A stretch of 64,000 nt of DNA, taken from Nocardioides sp. Root682 (GTDB lineage: Bacteria; Actinomycetota; Actinomycetes; Propionibacteriales; Nocardioidaceae). The translations under genes were made by a program, and so were the position numbers. The notes beneath the pieces were generated by a model, which was not told where the DNA came from, did no database searches, and saw only the letters and a program-made list of their open reading frames with translations. The first letter of the stretch is position 1. Every line of letters begins with the position of its first letter. The stretch lies in the NCBI RefSeq assembly GCF_001427795.1, contig NZ_LMHJ01000001.1, forward strand, positions 605,773 through 669,772, read 5' to 3'. Below, one piece after another: positions 33,734 to 42,126 of this stretch.

Positions 33734-35250
33734 GCGGACATCTCCCTTGCTCCGGTGCCGGCGGGGTCGTGCCGTCGTACGGCGTAGTGGTCGAGGTCGA
33801 CCTTCCTGGTGCGGCTCCGGAAGGTCGCCGAGAACCCCGGGAAGTGGGTGAAGTTCCGCCCCGTGGGGCTGAGGTAGTAGCTGTGGCAGCCGCCGGTGAC
33901 GAACACCGATCTGCTCAGCCCCGCGTCGGCCCACTCGAGGAAGTCCTGCTGGGCCCGCGCCGTGACCTCCAGCGAGGCCAGCTCACCCTCCTCCATCGCG
34001 CGCAGCGCCTCCACGACGTAGTGCACCTGGGCCTCGATCGTGATCACGGCCGAGGTGTAGACGCCGGAGTTCGGCCCCAGGATCAGGAACAGGTTCGGGA
34101 AGTGGTGGAGCGTGGTGCCGAGGTAGGCGGCCATCTCCCCCGCACGCCACTCCTCGCCGACACTCACCCCGCCACGGCCGTGGATGCGGTCGAAGACCGG
34201 GTGGTCGGTCATCTTGAAGCCGGTGCCGAAGATGATCGTGTCGAGCTCGTGCTCGGCGCCGTCGGCCGTCACGATGCCGCGCTCAGTCACTTCCACGATG
34301 CCGTCGGAGACCACCGTCGTGTTCTCGGCCGTCAACGCCGGGTAGTACGTGTTGGAGAAGGTCGGCCGCTTGCAGCCCACGGCGTACGACGGCGTGAGTC
34401 GCGCGCGCAGCTCGGGGTCCCTGACCTGCTTCCTCAGCAGGGCGCGGCCCATCACCTCGAGCGGCTTCTGCAGCCTCGGCTCGTTGATGAAGCCGGGCAC
34501 CAGAGCCTCGAAGGTCAGCTCCCACGCCTTGCGCGCGGCCGCCTGCGCCCCCGGGACCCGGCGGTAGAGCAGGCGCGTCGCCGTACCGACGGGGCGGTCC
34601 GGGTGGGGCAGGATCCACGTGGGCGTGCGCTGGAAGACGGTGAGGTGGTCGGCCTGCGGCTGGACCCGCGGGATGAACTGCACCGCGGAGGCGCCCGTAC
34701 CGATGACCCCGACGCGCTCGCCGATCAGGTCGTGGTCATGGTTCCACCCCTGCGAGTGGAAGACGGTGCCCTCGAAGCGGTCGAGGCCGGGGAGGTCCGG
34801 CACCGAGGGTGCACTGAACGGCCCGATGGCACCCACCAGCACGGTGGCGGTCAGGTCACCGGTGCTCGTCGAGATCCGCCACAACTGCGCCGCGTCGTCC
34901 CAGGACGCGTCGGTCACCTCGGTCCCGAAGCGGACGTGCGGCAGCACGCCGAAGTCCACCGCACAACGGTGCAGGTAGGCCTGGATCTCCTCCTGCAGCG
35001 GGTAGAGCCGGCTCCAGTCCGGGTTGGGCGCGAAGGAGAAGGAGTAGATCAGCGACGGTACGTCGCACTGGGCGCCCGGGTAGCTGTTGACCTGCCAGGT
35101 GCCGCCGACTTCGTGCGCCCGCTCCAGGACGACGAAGTCGTCGATGCCGGCCTGCTTGAGCCGGATGGCCGTGCCGAGGCCACCGAAGCCGGCGCCGATC
35201 ACGGCGACCCTGACGTGCGGGAGTGACGTGGGGATCACTTTCCTCCGCAT
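33730..35250 (-). CDS. Flavin-dependent Baeyer-Villiger monooxygenase
   Basis: A 506-residue FAD/NADPH enzyme. It has the FAD motif GAGFGG at 19-24, the BVMO signature FxGxxxHxxxW (F159, G161, H165, W169) and the NADPH motif GTGASA near 184-189. Such enzymes insert oxygen next to a ketone, giving an ester or lactone, or oxidise sulfur or nitrogen. The length is near that of MymA/EthA. It overlaps the 2Fe-2S reductase gene upstream and the SDR downstream by ATGA. A long-chain or cyclic ketone substrate is likely from the neighbourhood. Confidence 0.9.
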   Translation of the reverse strand: MRRKVIPTSLPHVRVAVIGAGFGGLGTAIRLKQAGIDDFVVLERAHEVGGTWQVNSYPGAQCDVPSLIYSFSFAPNPDWSRLYPLQEEIQAYLHRCAVDFGVLPHVRFGTEVTDASWDDAAQLWRISTSTGDLTATVLVGAIGPFSAPSVPDLPGLDRFEGTVFHSQGWNHDHDLIGERVGVIGTGASAVQFIPRVQPQADHLTVFQRTPTWILPHPDRPVGTATRLLYRRVPGAQAAARKAWELTFEALVPGFINEPRLQKPLEVMGRALLRKQVRDPELRARLTPSYAVGCKRPTFSNTYYPALTAENTTVVSDGIVEVTERGIVTADGAEHELDTIIFGTGFKMTDHPVFDRIHGRGGVSVGEEWRAGEMAAYLGTTLHHFPNLFLILGPNSGVYTSAVITIEAQVHYVVEALRAMEEGELASLEVTARAQQDFLEWADAGLSRSVFVTGGCHSYYLSPTGRNFTHFPGFSATFRSRTRKVDLDHYAVRRHDPAGTGAREMSA

Positions 35251-36308
35251 CAGAGATCCAGGGTCAGGTGGTCGCCCGCGGCGCGCGAGACGCAGATCAG
35301 CATCGAATCGGCGCGTTCGGCCGGCCGCAGCTTCTGGTCGCGGTGCTCGACCGCGCCCTCGACGACGGCGTGCTTGCAGCTGCCGCAGAAGCCCTGTTGG
35401 CAGGAGTAGCGCACGCCCGGGACCTCACGACGGATCGCGGCGAGCGCCGACTCGTCGGCCGCCACGTGCACCGTCATGCCCGTGCGGGCCAGGTGGACGT
35501 CGAACGTGTGGCCACCGACCACGGGCGGTGCCGAGAACCGCTCGCTGTGCAGCGACCCGGTCGGGTTGAGCGTCGGCTGGAGTGCTCGCGCGGCGTCGAT
35601 CAGCTGCGGCGGTCCGCAGACGTAGATCGCGGCACCGGGCTCGGCGCGGCCCAGCAGCTCCCACGGGTCCGGCTGGCCGAACTGGTCGTCGGGGCGCAGC
35701 TCGAGCTCCCCGCCGTCGAGGGCCTGCAGCTCCTCGACGAACGGCATGGTCGCGAGCGAGCGGCCGACGTACACCATCCTCCAGCGGGCACCGCGGCGCG
35801 CGGCTTCGCGCACCATCGGGAGGATCGGCGTGATGCCGATGCCGCCGGCGACGAAGAGGTAGGACTCGACGTCGATGAACGTGAAGGCATTGCGCGGCCC
35901 GCGCACCGTGATCGGGTCACCCTCGGCGACCTCCCGGTGCATGGCCAGTGATCCCCCACCACCGCCCTCGATCCGTCGTACGGCGATCCGGTAGCAGGCG
36001 AGGTCCCGTGGATCACCGCACAGGGAGTACTGCCGCTGCGCACCCGACGGCAGCAAGACGTCGAGGTGAGCACCCGGCACCCATGCCGGGAGGTCCGAGC
36101 CGTCGGGGCTGCGCAGCTCGAAGCTGACGACGTCCTCGACCTCGGTCGAGATCGCAGCAACGGTCAGCTCCAGGTCGAAGCCCGTCCTCCGCACCGGCGT
36201 GGGCCGGGAGAGGTACGGCGCCGCCGCACTTGCCGCGAACACGGCCGAGTAGGCCCGGGCTCCCGTCGCCAGCGCGCGCAGCTTCAAGGACGGTGCGGTG
36301 GCGGTCAT
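35250..36308 (-). CDS. 2Fe-2S flavoprotein oxidoreductase (ferredoxin-reductase type)
   Basis: A 352-residue electron-transfer protein. An FAD-binding domain (RQYSLCGDP, residues 92-100) and an NAD-binding domain (FVAGGIGITPI, 152-162) are followed by a plant-type [2Fe-2S] ferredoxin domain with C303, C308, C311 and C339. It resembles phthalate-dioxygenase-type reductases and would pass electrons from NAD(P)H to an oxygenase. Its best candidate partner is the ferritin-like gene just upstream (overlap at 36305-36308), since the flavin BVMO downstream needs none. The first 40 residues are an unusual Ala-rich extension. Confidence 0.88.
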   Translation of the reverse strand: MTATAPSLKLRALATGARAYSAVFAASAAAPYLSRPTPVRRTGFDLELTVAAISTEVEDVVSFELRSPDGSDLPAWVPGAHLDVLLPSGAQRQYSLCGDPRDLACYRIAVRRIEGGGGGSLAMHREVAEGDPITVRGPRNAFTFIDVESYLFVAGGIGITPILPMVREAARRGARWRMVYVGRSLATMPFVEELQALDGGELELRPDDQFGQPDPWELLGRAEPGAAIYVCGPPQLIDAARALQPTLNPTGSLHSERFSAPPVVGGHTFDVHLARTGMTVHVAADESALAAIRREVPGVRYSCQQGFCGSCKHAVVEGAVEHRDQKLRPAERADSMLICVSRAAGDHLTLDL

Positions 36309-37183
36309 GCCCGCGCCGCCGGGGACACGGCGAGGTAGCGGACGGCCTTGTCGATCGGGCCCATCTGCGACGGGTGGAAGTCCGGGCGGAGGTACTGCGG
36401 GATCTCCCTGAAGATGAACTTGATCCCGGGCATCAGGCCCTTGCGGGTGTCCTTGACGAACTCGAGCGGCCAGGTCCACCGGTGCCTGGTGACCGTCGGG
36501 TCGTTGGCGTACATCCAGCTCGACGTGTAGAGCCACAGGGCGAGCAGGCCACCGGAGGCGAGGAGCGCGGTGCGCACGCGGCGGGCGTAGCTGCCGTCGA
36601 CGTACTGGTAGACGTCGTAGGCGACGTTGCGGTGCTCCATCTCCTCCGCGCCGTGCCAGCGCAGCAGGTCGAGCATCATCGGGTCGACGCCGATCCGGTC
36701 GAACTCCTCGTTGTCGAGGAGCCACTCGCCCACCGTCGCCGTGAAGTGCTCGGCCGCGGCGTACAGGCCGAGCCGCTCGTGGAACCACGCCTCGCCGGCG
36801 CGGCCCTTCAGGCCGTGGTCGCCGAAGACCTGGTCCATCAGGAACTCCATCAGCTTCATGATTTTCGGGATGTCGAAGCCGTTCTCCTCCAGGTGGATCC
36901 GGAACGACTCGTGCGAGCTGGCGTGGGTCTCCTCCTGGCCGATGAAGCCCTGGAGCTCCTCCTGCAGTCGGGGGTCGTCGATCAGCGGCAGGGCACGACC
37001 CAGGACGTCGGCCATGGCGCGCTCACCCTCGGGGAGCACCAGGTGCATGACGTTCCAGAAGTGCGTGGCGTAGGGGTGACCGGGGATGTACTCGGTCGGA
37101 ACATCCGTCCAGTCGAAGTGCACGTCGCGCGCATTGATCGCGAGAGCTTCCGCCTGGTACGCCGGGTTCGGCTTCTTTGCCAT
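36305..37183 (-). CDS. Ferritin-like metal-dependent hydrolase (PF10118 family)
   Basis: A 292-residue helical protein of the family annotated as predicted metal-dependent hydrolases. Carboxylate and histidine residues in paired helices (GQEETHASSHESFR near 82-95 and GAEEMEHRNVAYD near 177-190) look like a di-iron centre, and the family may really be oxygenases fed by the neighbouring 2Fe-2S reductase. A Trp/Leu-rich segment near 205-225 may touch the membrane. It is the first gene of a five-gene operon and faces a TetR gene across an operator. Confidence 0.82.
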   Translation of the reverse strand: MAKKPNPAYQAEALAINARDVHFDWTDVPTEYIPGHPYATHFWNVMHLVLPEGERAMADVLGRALPLIDDPRLQEELQGFIGQEETHASSHESFRIHLEENGFDIPKIMKLMEFLMDQVFGDHGLKGRAGEAWFHERLGLYAAAEHFTATVGEWLLDNEEFDRIGVDPMMLDLLRWHGAEEMEHRNVAYDVYQYVDGSYARRVRTALLASGGLLALWLYTSSWMYANDPTVTRHRWTWPLEFVKDTRKGLMPGIKFIFREIPQYLRPDFHPSQMGPIDKAVRYLAVSPAARA

Positions 37184-37224
37184 GTCCTGCCTCCACGTCT
37201 GGTCGAGGCAGCGACTGTAACAAA

Positions 37225-37260
37225 GCAACACTTGTTGTTGCAATGATGCTTTCGTATGCT
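37225..37260 (+). promoter_or_regulatory. Operator and leaderless promoter of the TetR gene
   Basis: GCAACA-CTTGT-TGTTGC (37225-37241) is an inverted repeat overlapping a -35-like TTGTTG (37232-37237). A -10-like TATGCT (37255-37260) follows after 17 bp and ends 6 nt before GTG 37267. Together they suggest a leaderless, autorepressed promoter that also faces the divergent operon. Confidence 0.5.
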
Positions 37261-37266
37261 CCCCCT

Positions 37267-37869
37267 GTGAGCGACGACGACCATGCCCCCGAGGTGCACC
37301 GGATCCTGGACGCCGCGCTCCAGCAGTTCGCCGAGCTCGGCATCAGGCGCTCCACCATCGGCGACGTCGCGCGCGCTGCCGGCATCGACCGGGTCACGGT
37401 GTATCGCCGGATCGGCAACAAGGACCAGGTGGTCCAGGCCGTCGTCACCCGCGAGGCGACCCGGCTCTTCGAAGAGGTCACGGCCACCGCGCGGCGCGGC
37501 GCGACCCTGGAGGAGCGGGTCGAGCTCGGCTTCACCGCGATGATGCAGCAGGTGCGCGGCCACGCACTGCTGGCCCGGATGCTCCAGGTGGAGCCGGACC
37601 TCGTGCTGATGCAGCTCACGACCGAGGGCAGTCGCCTGGTCACCGGCGCCGTGGTCGGGACCCTCGGCTTCTTCGAGGAAGCCGTCCAGGACGGCCTGCT
37701 GGCCTCCACCGACGGCATGGAGGCCAGCGCGGAGCTCCTGGTGCGGGTGGTGCACTCCTACCTGCTCACGCCCCGCGCGCTGATCGAGCTCGACACGCCA
37801 GCGCAGCTGGGCGAGTTCGCGCGCGACCACCTGGTGCCGATGGTCCTCAGAGCCCGTGGCGGACGCTGA
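37267..37869 (+). CDS. TetR-family transcriptional regulator
   Basis: A 200-residue regulator with the helix-turn-helix RRSTIGDVARAAGIDRVTVYRRIGNKDQVVQAVV near residues 20-52. I chose GTG 37267 because a -35/-10 pair points to transcription starting there; ATG 37243 or 37246 in the same frame would overlap the operator. It is divergent from the BVMO/reductase operon and most likely represses it. Its last 23 bp overlap the end of the convergent aldehyde dehydrogenase gene. Confidence 0.87.
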   Translation: MSDDDHAPEVHRILDAALQQFAELGIRRSTIGDVARAAGIDRVTVYRRIGNKDQVVQAVVTREATRLFEEVTATARRGATLEERVELGFTAMMQQVRGHALLARMLQVEPDLVLMQLTTEGSRLVTGAVVGTLGFFEEAVQDGLLASTDGMEASAELLVRVVHSYLLTPRALIELDTPAQLGEFARDHLVPMVLRARGGR

Positions 37870-39343
37870 GCACCTTCTTCATCATCGGTACGACGTGCCG
37901 GGCCCGCTTCAGCGTGATCAGCTCGAAGCCGGGCAGGCCGAACTTCTGGCGTACGACGCCGCGCGGCTGGGCGAACTCGCGCAGGCCGTCGGCGCCGTGG
38001 AGCCGGCCGAAGCCGCTCGCACCGACGCCACCCATCGGCACCGCACCCATGCCGGCGAACGCGATCACCGAGTTGATGGTGACCTGCCCCGCCCGCAGCC
38101 GGTCGGCGATCTCGTCACCGCGCGAGGCGGAGAAGACCGACGCACTGAGCGCGTAGTCGTGGTCGTTGGCGAGCCTGACTGCCTCGTCGACGTCGGCGAC
38201 CCGCGTCAGCGTGACGGTCGGGCCGAAGGTCTCCTCCCGCACCGCGGCGGCGTCCTCGGGGAGGTCGGTGATCACGATGGGCTCGATGAAGCGCTCGCCG
38301 ATCGACTCCGGGCCGCCCTTGAGGAAGGTCGCACCGCGTTCGACCGCGTCCGCCACGTGCCGGCGGACGATGTCGACCTGCGCGGGCATCGTCATCGGTC
38401 CGTAGGTGGCCTTCGCGTCGTCACCGGACCGCACGCCGTCGAGGTTCTCCAGGAGCAGCTTCTGGAACTCGTCGGCGACCCCCTCGACGACGTACACGCG
38501 CTCGACACCGACGCAGGTCTGGCCCGAGTTGGTGAACGCGCCCCAGGCGACGGCGCGTGCCGCAGCCGTGACGTCGGCGTCCTCCGCAACGATCACGGGG
38601 TCCTTGCCACCGCACTCGAGGACGACGGGGGTCAGCGTCTCGGCGCACTGCGCCATCACACGCTTGCCGGTCCGGGTGGACCCGGTGAAGCCGATCTTGT
38701 CGACACCGGCGTTGCAGAGGGCCGCGCCGGTCTCGCCGTACCCCGTCACCAGCGACAGCACGCCCTCCGGGGCGTCGGGGTTCGCCGTGGCGAACGCGTC
38801 GACGTACCACTGGCTCACCGCCGGCGTGAACTCACTCGGCTTGAGCACGACGGTGTTGCCAGCCGCCAGCGCGAACGCCACCGCGCTGTTGGGGGCGTAC
38901 AGCGGGTAGTTCCAGGGGCCGATGATGCCGACCACGCCAACCGGGTCGTGGCTGACCCGCGCCGTGTAGTTCACGAACAGTGGTCCGGGGCTCACCCGCC
39001 GCGTGCGGAGCACCTTGGCGGCGTTCTTCTCGGCCCAGTGGATGTGCTCGACCGTCAGCACGACCTCCAGGACCGCGTCGTCCACCGGCTTGCCGTTCTC
39101 GCGATGGATGAGCTCGGCGATCTCGTCGACATGGCGCCAGATGGCGCTGCGCCAGGCGGCCAGTCGCTCGGCCCGACCGTCGAACCCGAGCCCGCGCCAC
39201 CAGACGGTTGCCTCGCGCGCCGTACGGACGACCGCACGGACCTGCGCTTCCCCCATCACCGGGACGGAGGCGACGAGCGTGCCGTCCGCGGGATTGAGGC
39301 TGTCGAGCGCGGTCTCCACCTGGGTGCCCACGACCGGGGTCAC
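37847..39343 (-). CDS. Aldehyde dehydrogenase
   Basis: A 498-residue NAD(P)-dependent aldehyde dehydrogenase with catalytic C277 (NSGQTC), base E243 (VLECGGKD) and the oxyanion/cofactor segment GPWNYPLY near 142-149. The last 45 residues, rich in hydrophobic and basic residues, could attach it to the membrane, as in long-chain fatty aldehyde dehydrogenases. The GTG start (39343) overlaps the acyl-CoA synthetase gene by GTGA. It would make a fatty acid for the synthetase encoded just upstream. Its end overlaps the TetR gene. Confidence 0.9.
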   Translation of the reverse strand: MTPVVGTQVETALDSLNPADGTLVASVPVMGEAQVRAVVRTAREATVWWRGLGFDGRAERLAAWRSAIWRHVDEIAELIHRENGKPVDDAVLEVVLTVEHIHWAEKNAAKVLRTRRVSPGPLFVNYTARVSHDPVGVVGIIGPWNYPLYAPNSAVAFALAAGNTVVLKPSEFTPAVSQWYVDAFATANPDAPEGVLSLVTGYGETGAALCNAGVDKIGFTGSTRTGKRVMAQCAETLTPVVLECGGKDPVIVAEDADVTAAARAVAWGAFTNSGQTCVGVERVYVVEGVADEFQKLLLENLDGVRSGDDAKATYGPMTMPAQVDIVRRHVADAVERGATFLKGGPESIGERFIEPIVITDLPEDAAAVREETFGPTVTLTRVADVDEAVRLANDHDYALSASVFSASRGDEIADRLRAGQVTINSVIAFAGMGAVPMGGVGASGFGRLHGADGLREFAQPRGVVRQKFGLPGFELITLKRARHVVPMMKKVLSVRHGL

Positions 39344-40869
39344 GCCTTGTCCGCGTAGCTCGCCCGCAGGTCGCGCTTGAGGATCTTGCCGGCGCCGTTC
39401 ATCGGCAGCTCGGCCAGGAAGTCCACGCTGCGCGGCACCTTGTAGTTGGCGATCAGGCCCTTCACGTGGGCGATCAGGTCCTCGGTCGTGAAGTCGGCGT
39501 CGGGCGCCTTCACGACGCACGCGTGCACCGTCTCGCCCCACTGGTCGCTCGGCAGGCCGATGACCGCCGACTGCAGCACGCCGGGGAACTTCGAGATCGC
39601 ACCCTCGACCTCGGCGGAGTACACGTTCTCACCACCCGTGATGATCATGTCCTTGATCCGGTCGACGACGAACACGAACCCGTCGGCGTCGATGTAGCCG
39701 CCGTCGCCGGTGTGCATCCAGCCGTCCTTGAGGACCGCGGCGGTCTCGTCCGGCTTGTTCCAGTAGCCGAGCATCACGTGGGCGCCGAAGACACAGATCT
39801 CGCCGACGGTGCCGGTCGGGACCGGGGTGCCGTCGGCGTCGAGGATCCGGACCTCGGCGTGCGGAGCGGCCCGGCCGGCGGCGGTGAGCAGGCCGTCGAC
39901 GTGGTCGTCGGGGCCGAGCAGCGTGGCGACCGGGGCGAGCTCGGTCATGCCGTACGCCTGGGTCAGCCGGAGCTCCGGGAGCAGCGCCTTGGTGCGCAGC
40001 AGGACACCCTCGGAGATGACCGAACCGCCGTACATCAGGCGGGCGAGCGACGAGAGGTCGTGCTCCCTGGCGTCCGGGTGGTCGACGAGCATCTGGATCA
40101 TCGTCGGCACCATCAGCACGTCGGTGATCCGGTGCTTCTCGATCGTCACCAGGACGTTCTTCGCCTCGAAGAACGGGATGGTGACGTGCGTGCAGCCGTG
40201 CAGGGTGGCGCCCAGGTTGCCGGCCAGGTCGGCGAGGTGGAACATCGGCGCCGCGTGCAGGTACGTCGACTCGCGCTGGAGCAGGTACCCGCTGGCCACC
40301 GCCCCCAGAGCGGAGGTCAGCAGGTTGCGGTGGGAGAGCATGACGCCCTTGGGGAACCCGGTCGTGCCCCCGGTGTAGAAGAGTCCGGCCAGCTTGTCGT
40401 CGGCACGACGTACGTCGGCGATCGGCTCGTTGTCGGCGACCAGGGCCTCGTAGGACACCATGCCCTCCGGCGTCGGGCCGTCACCGCAGTGGACCAGCGC
40501 CGTCACCGACGGGCAGCTGGCCGTGATCGCCGATGCCATCGGGGCGAACGCGTCGTCGATCATCAGCACCGTGGTGCCCGAGTCGTTCAGCGAGTAGATG
40601 ATCTCCTGCGGGCTCCACCGGATGTTGATGGGGTTGAGCACCGCGTCGGCCCACGGGACCGCGGAGAAGTACTCGACGTACCGGTCGCTGTTGAGCGACA
40701 GGATCGCGACCACGTCGCCCTCCGCGACCCCCAGCCCCTGGAGGCCGGCCGCAAGGCGCGCGACCCGGTCGCCCAGCTCGGCGAAGGTGTGGCTGCGGTC
40801 CCCGTGAATGGTCGCGACCTTGTCGGGCGTCGCCTGCAGCGACCGGTGAAGTCCTTGGGTCAGGTACAC
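39340..40869 (-). CDS. Acyl-CoA synthetase (AMP-forming), FadD-type
   Basis: A 509-residue adenylate-forming ligase. It has the P-loop-like YTGGTTGFPKGVMLSH near 165-180, YGMTELAP near 310, the TGDGGYIDADG segment near 390 and the C-terminal catalytic Lys in GAGKILKRDLR. It activates a carboxylic acid to its CoA thioester via an acyl-AMP. The size and the neighbourhood recall FadD13 of the mymA region of M. tuberculosis. It lies between an acyl-CoA dehydrogenase (34 nt upstream) and the aldehyde dehydrogenase, fitting an aldehyde-to-acyl-CoA route. Confidence 0.92.
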   Translation of the reverse strand: MYLTQGLHRSLQATPDKVATIHGDRSHTFAELGDRVARLAAGLQGLGVAEGDVVAILSLNSDRYVEYFSAVPWADAVLNPINIRWSPQEIIYSLNDSGTTVLMIDDAFAPMASAITASCPSVTALVHCGDGPTPEGMVSYEALVADNEPIADVRRADDKLAGLFYTGGTTGFPKGVMLSHRNLLTSALGAVASGYLLQRESTYLHAAPMFHLADLAGNLGATLHGCTHVTIPFFEAKNVLVTIEKHRITDVLMVPTMIQMLVDHPDAREHDLSSLARLMYGGSVISEGVLLRTKALLPELRLTQAYGMTELAPVATLLGPDDHVDGLLTAAGRAAPHAEVRILDADGTPVPTGTVGEICVFGAHVMLGYWNKPDETAAVLKDGWMHTGDGGYIDADGFVFVVDRIKDMIITGGENVYSAEVEGAISKFPGVLQSAVIGLPSDQWGETVHACVVKAPDADFTTEDLIAHVKGLIANYKVPRSVDFLAELPMNGAGKILKRDLRASYADKA

Positions 40870-40903
40870 GATCTGCTCCTCATGAAAGGTGGGTCCGAGA
40901 CGG

Positions 40904-42055
40904 TCAGAGCGAACGGGCGATGAGTTCCTTCATCACTTCGTTGGCACCGGCGAGGATGCGCAGCACCCGCACGTCGGTGTAGATGCGGGCGATCGGGTAC
41001 TCGTTCATGTAGCCGTAGCCGCCGAAGAGCTGCAGGCAGCGGTCGGCGACCTCGGTGGCCCGGTCGGAGATCCAGTACTTCGCCATCGAGGCCTCGGTGG
41101 CGTCGAGCGTGCCGGCGAGATGCTTCTCGATGGACTGGTCGAGGAACGCCCGATTGACCCGCGCGATGGTCGCGCACTCGGCCAGCTCGAACCGGGTGTT
41201 CTGCAGGGCCAGCAGCGGCTTGCCGAACGCGTGGCGGTCCTTCGTGTAGGCCACGGTCAGCTCGACGGCCTTCTCGATCTGGGCCTGGGCGAGGATCGCG
41301 GTGATGAGTCGCTCCTGCGGGAGCTGCTCCATCATCTGGTAGAAGCCCTGGCCCTCCTTCGGGCCGAGCAGGTTGGCCTGCGGCACCCGCAGGTCCTCGA
41401 ACGCCAGCTCCGCGGTGTCCTGGTCCTGCTGGCCCATCTTGTCCAGCACGCGACCACGGGTGAAGCCCGGAGTGTCGTCGCCGACCTCGGCCACGATCAG
41501 CGAGATCCCTGCCGCACCGGCCTCGTCGCCCGTCTTCGCGGCGATCACCACCAGGTCGCAGACGTGGCCGTTGGAGATGAAGGTCTTCGCTCCGTTGATG
41601 ACGTAGTCGTCGCCGTCCTTGACCGCGCGCGTCTTGATCGCCTGCAGGTCGGAGCCGGTGCCCGGCTCGGTCATCGCGATCGAGAGCACCCACTCCCCTG
41701 CGCACACCTTGGGCAGCCAGCGCTGCTTCTGCTCCTCGGTGGCGTACGCGTTGAGGTAGTGGGCGACGATGCCGATCGAGACCGCAAAGCCCATCGAGGT
41801 GTCACCGGCACGGACCTGCTCCTCGATCAGCACGGTCTCGGCCGCGAACGAGGCGCCTCCGCCGCCGTACTCCTCGGGGAGGGACATCCCGACCAGGCCC
41901 AGCTCGCCTGCCTTGCGGTAGGCGTCGCGGCTCGCGAAACCCTGCGCGCGGTGCTCGTCGGCACGGGGCAGGACCTCCTTGGCGAAGTAGGTCGCGGCGA
42001 GCTCACGCACCGCCTCGAGGTCCTCGGTCATCCAGGACGGCGTAGTTGTTGGCAC
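40904..42055 (-). CDS. Acyl-CoA dehydrogenase, long-chain/isovaleryl type
   Basis: A 383-residue acyl-CoA dehydrogenase. FAD and substrate motifs include AMTEPGTGSDL near 142-152 and GGYGYMNEYP near 345. The usual catalytic Glu position near the C-terminus reads ILAGANEVMKE, without the acidic residue; as in long-chain and isovaleryl enzymes, the base is likely the Glu of LPQERL near residue 242. It introduces the 2,3 double bond for the hydratase encoded divergently at 42127. It is the first gene of a three-gene operon and starts 4 nt from a palindromic operator. Confidence 0.9.
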   Translation of the reverse strand: MPTTTPSWMTEDLEAVRELAATYFAKEVLPRADEHRAQGFASRDAYRKAGELGLVGMSLPEEYGGGGASFAAETVLIEEQVRAGDTSMGFAVSIGIVAHYLNAYATEEQKQRWLPKVCAGEWVLSIAMTEPGTGSDLQAIKTRAVKDGDDYVINGAKTFISNGHVCDLVVIAAKTGDEAGAAGISLIVAEVGDDTPGFTRGRVLDKMGQQDQDTAELAFEDLRVPQANLLGPKEGQGFYQMMEQLPQERLITAILAQAQIEKAVELTVAYTKDRHAFGKPLLALQNTRFELAECATIARVNRAFLDQSIEKHLAGTLDATEASMAKYWISDRATEVADRCLQLFGGYGYMNEYPIARIYTDVRVLRILAGANEVMKELIARSL

Positions 42056-42058
42056 AGC

Positions 42059-42081
42059 GCCAATAGTGCACTACTGTTGGC
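42059..42081. promoter_or_regulatory. Palindromic operator between acyl-CoA dehydrogenase and hydratase
   Basis: GCCAATAGT-GCACT-ACTGTTGGC pairs at 8 of 9 positions per arm (form GCCAANAGT...ACTNTTGGC). It lies in the 71-bp gap between the divergent genes starting at 42055 and 42127. The TetR gene at 43012, last in the plus-strand unit, is the likely binder. Confidence 0.6.
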
Positions 42082-42126
42082 AGCCGGTCAACAAGCGCAT
42101 CGAAGACGTACGGAAGCAGGCCACCC

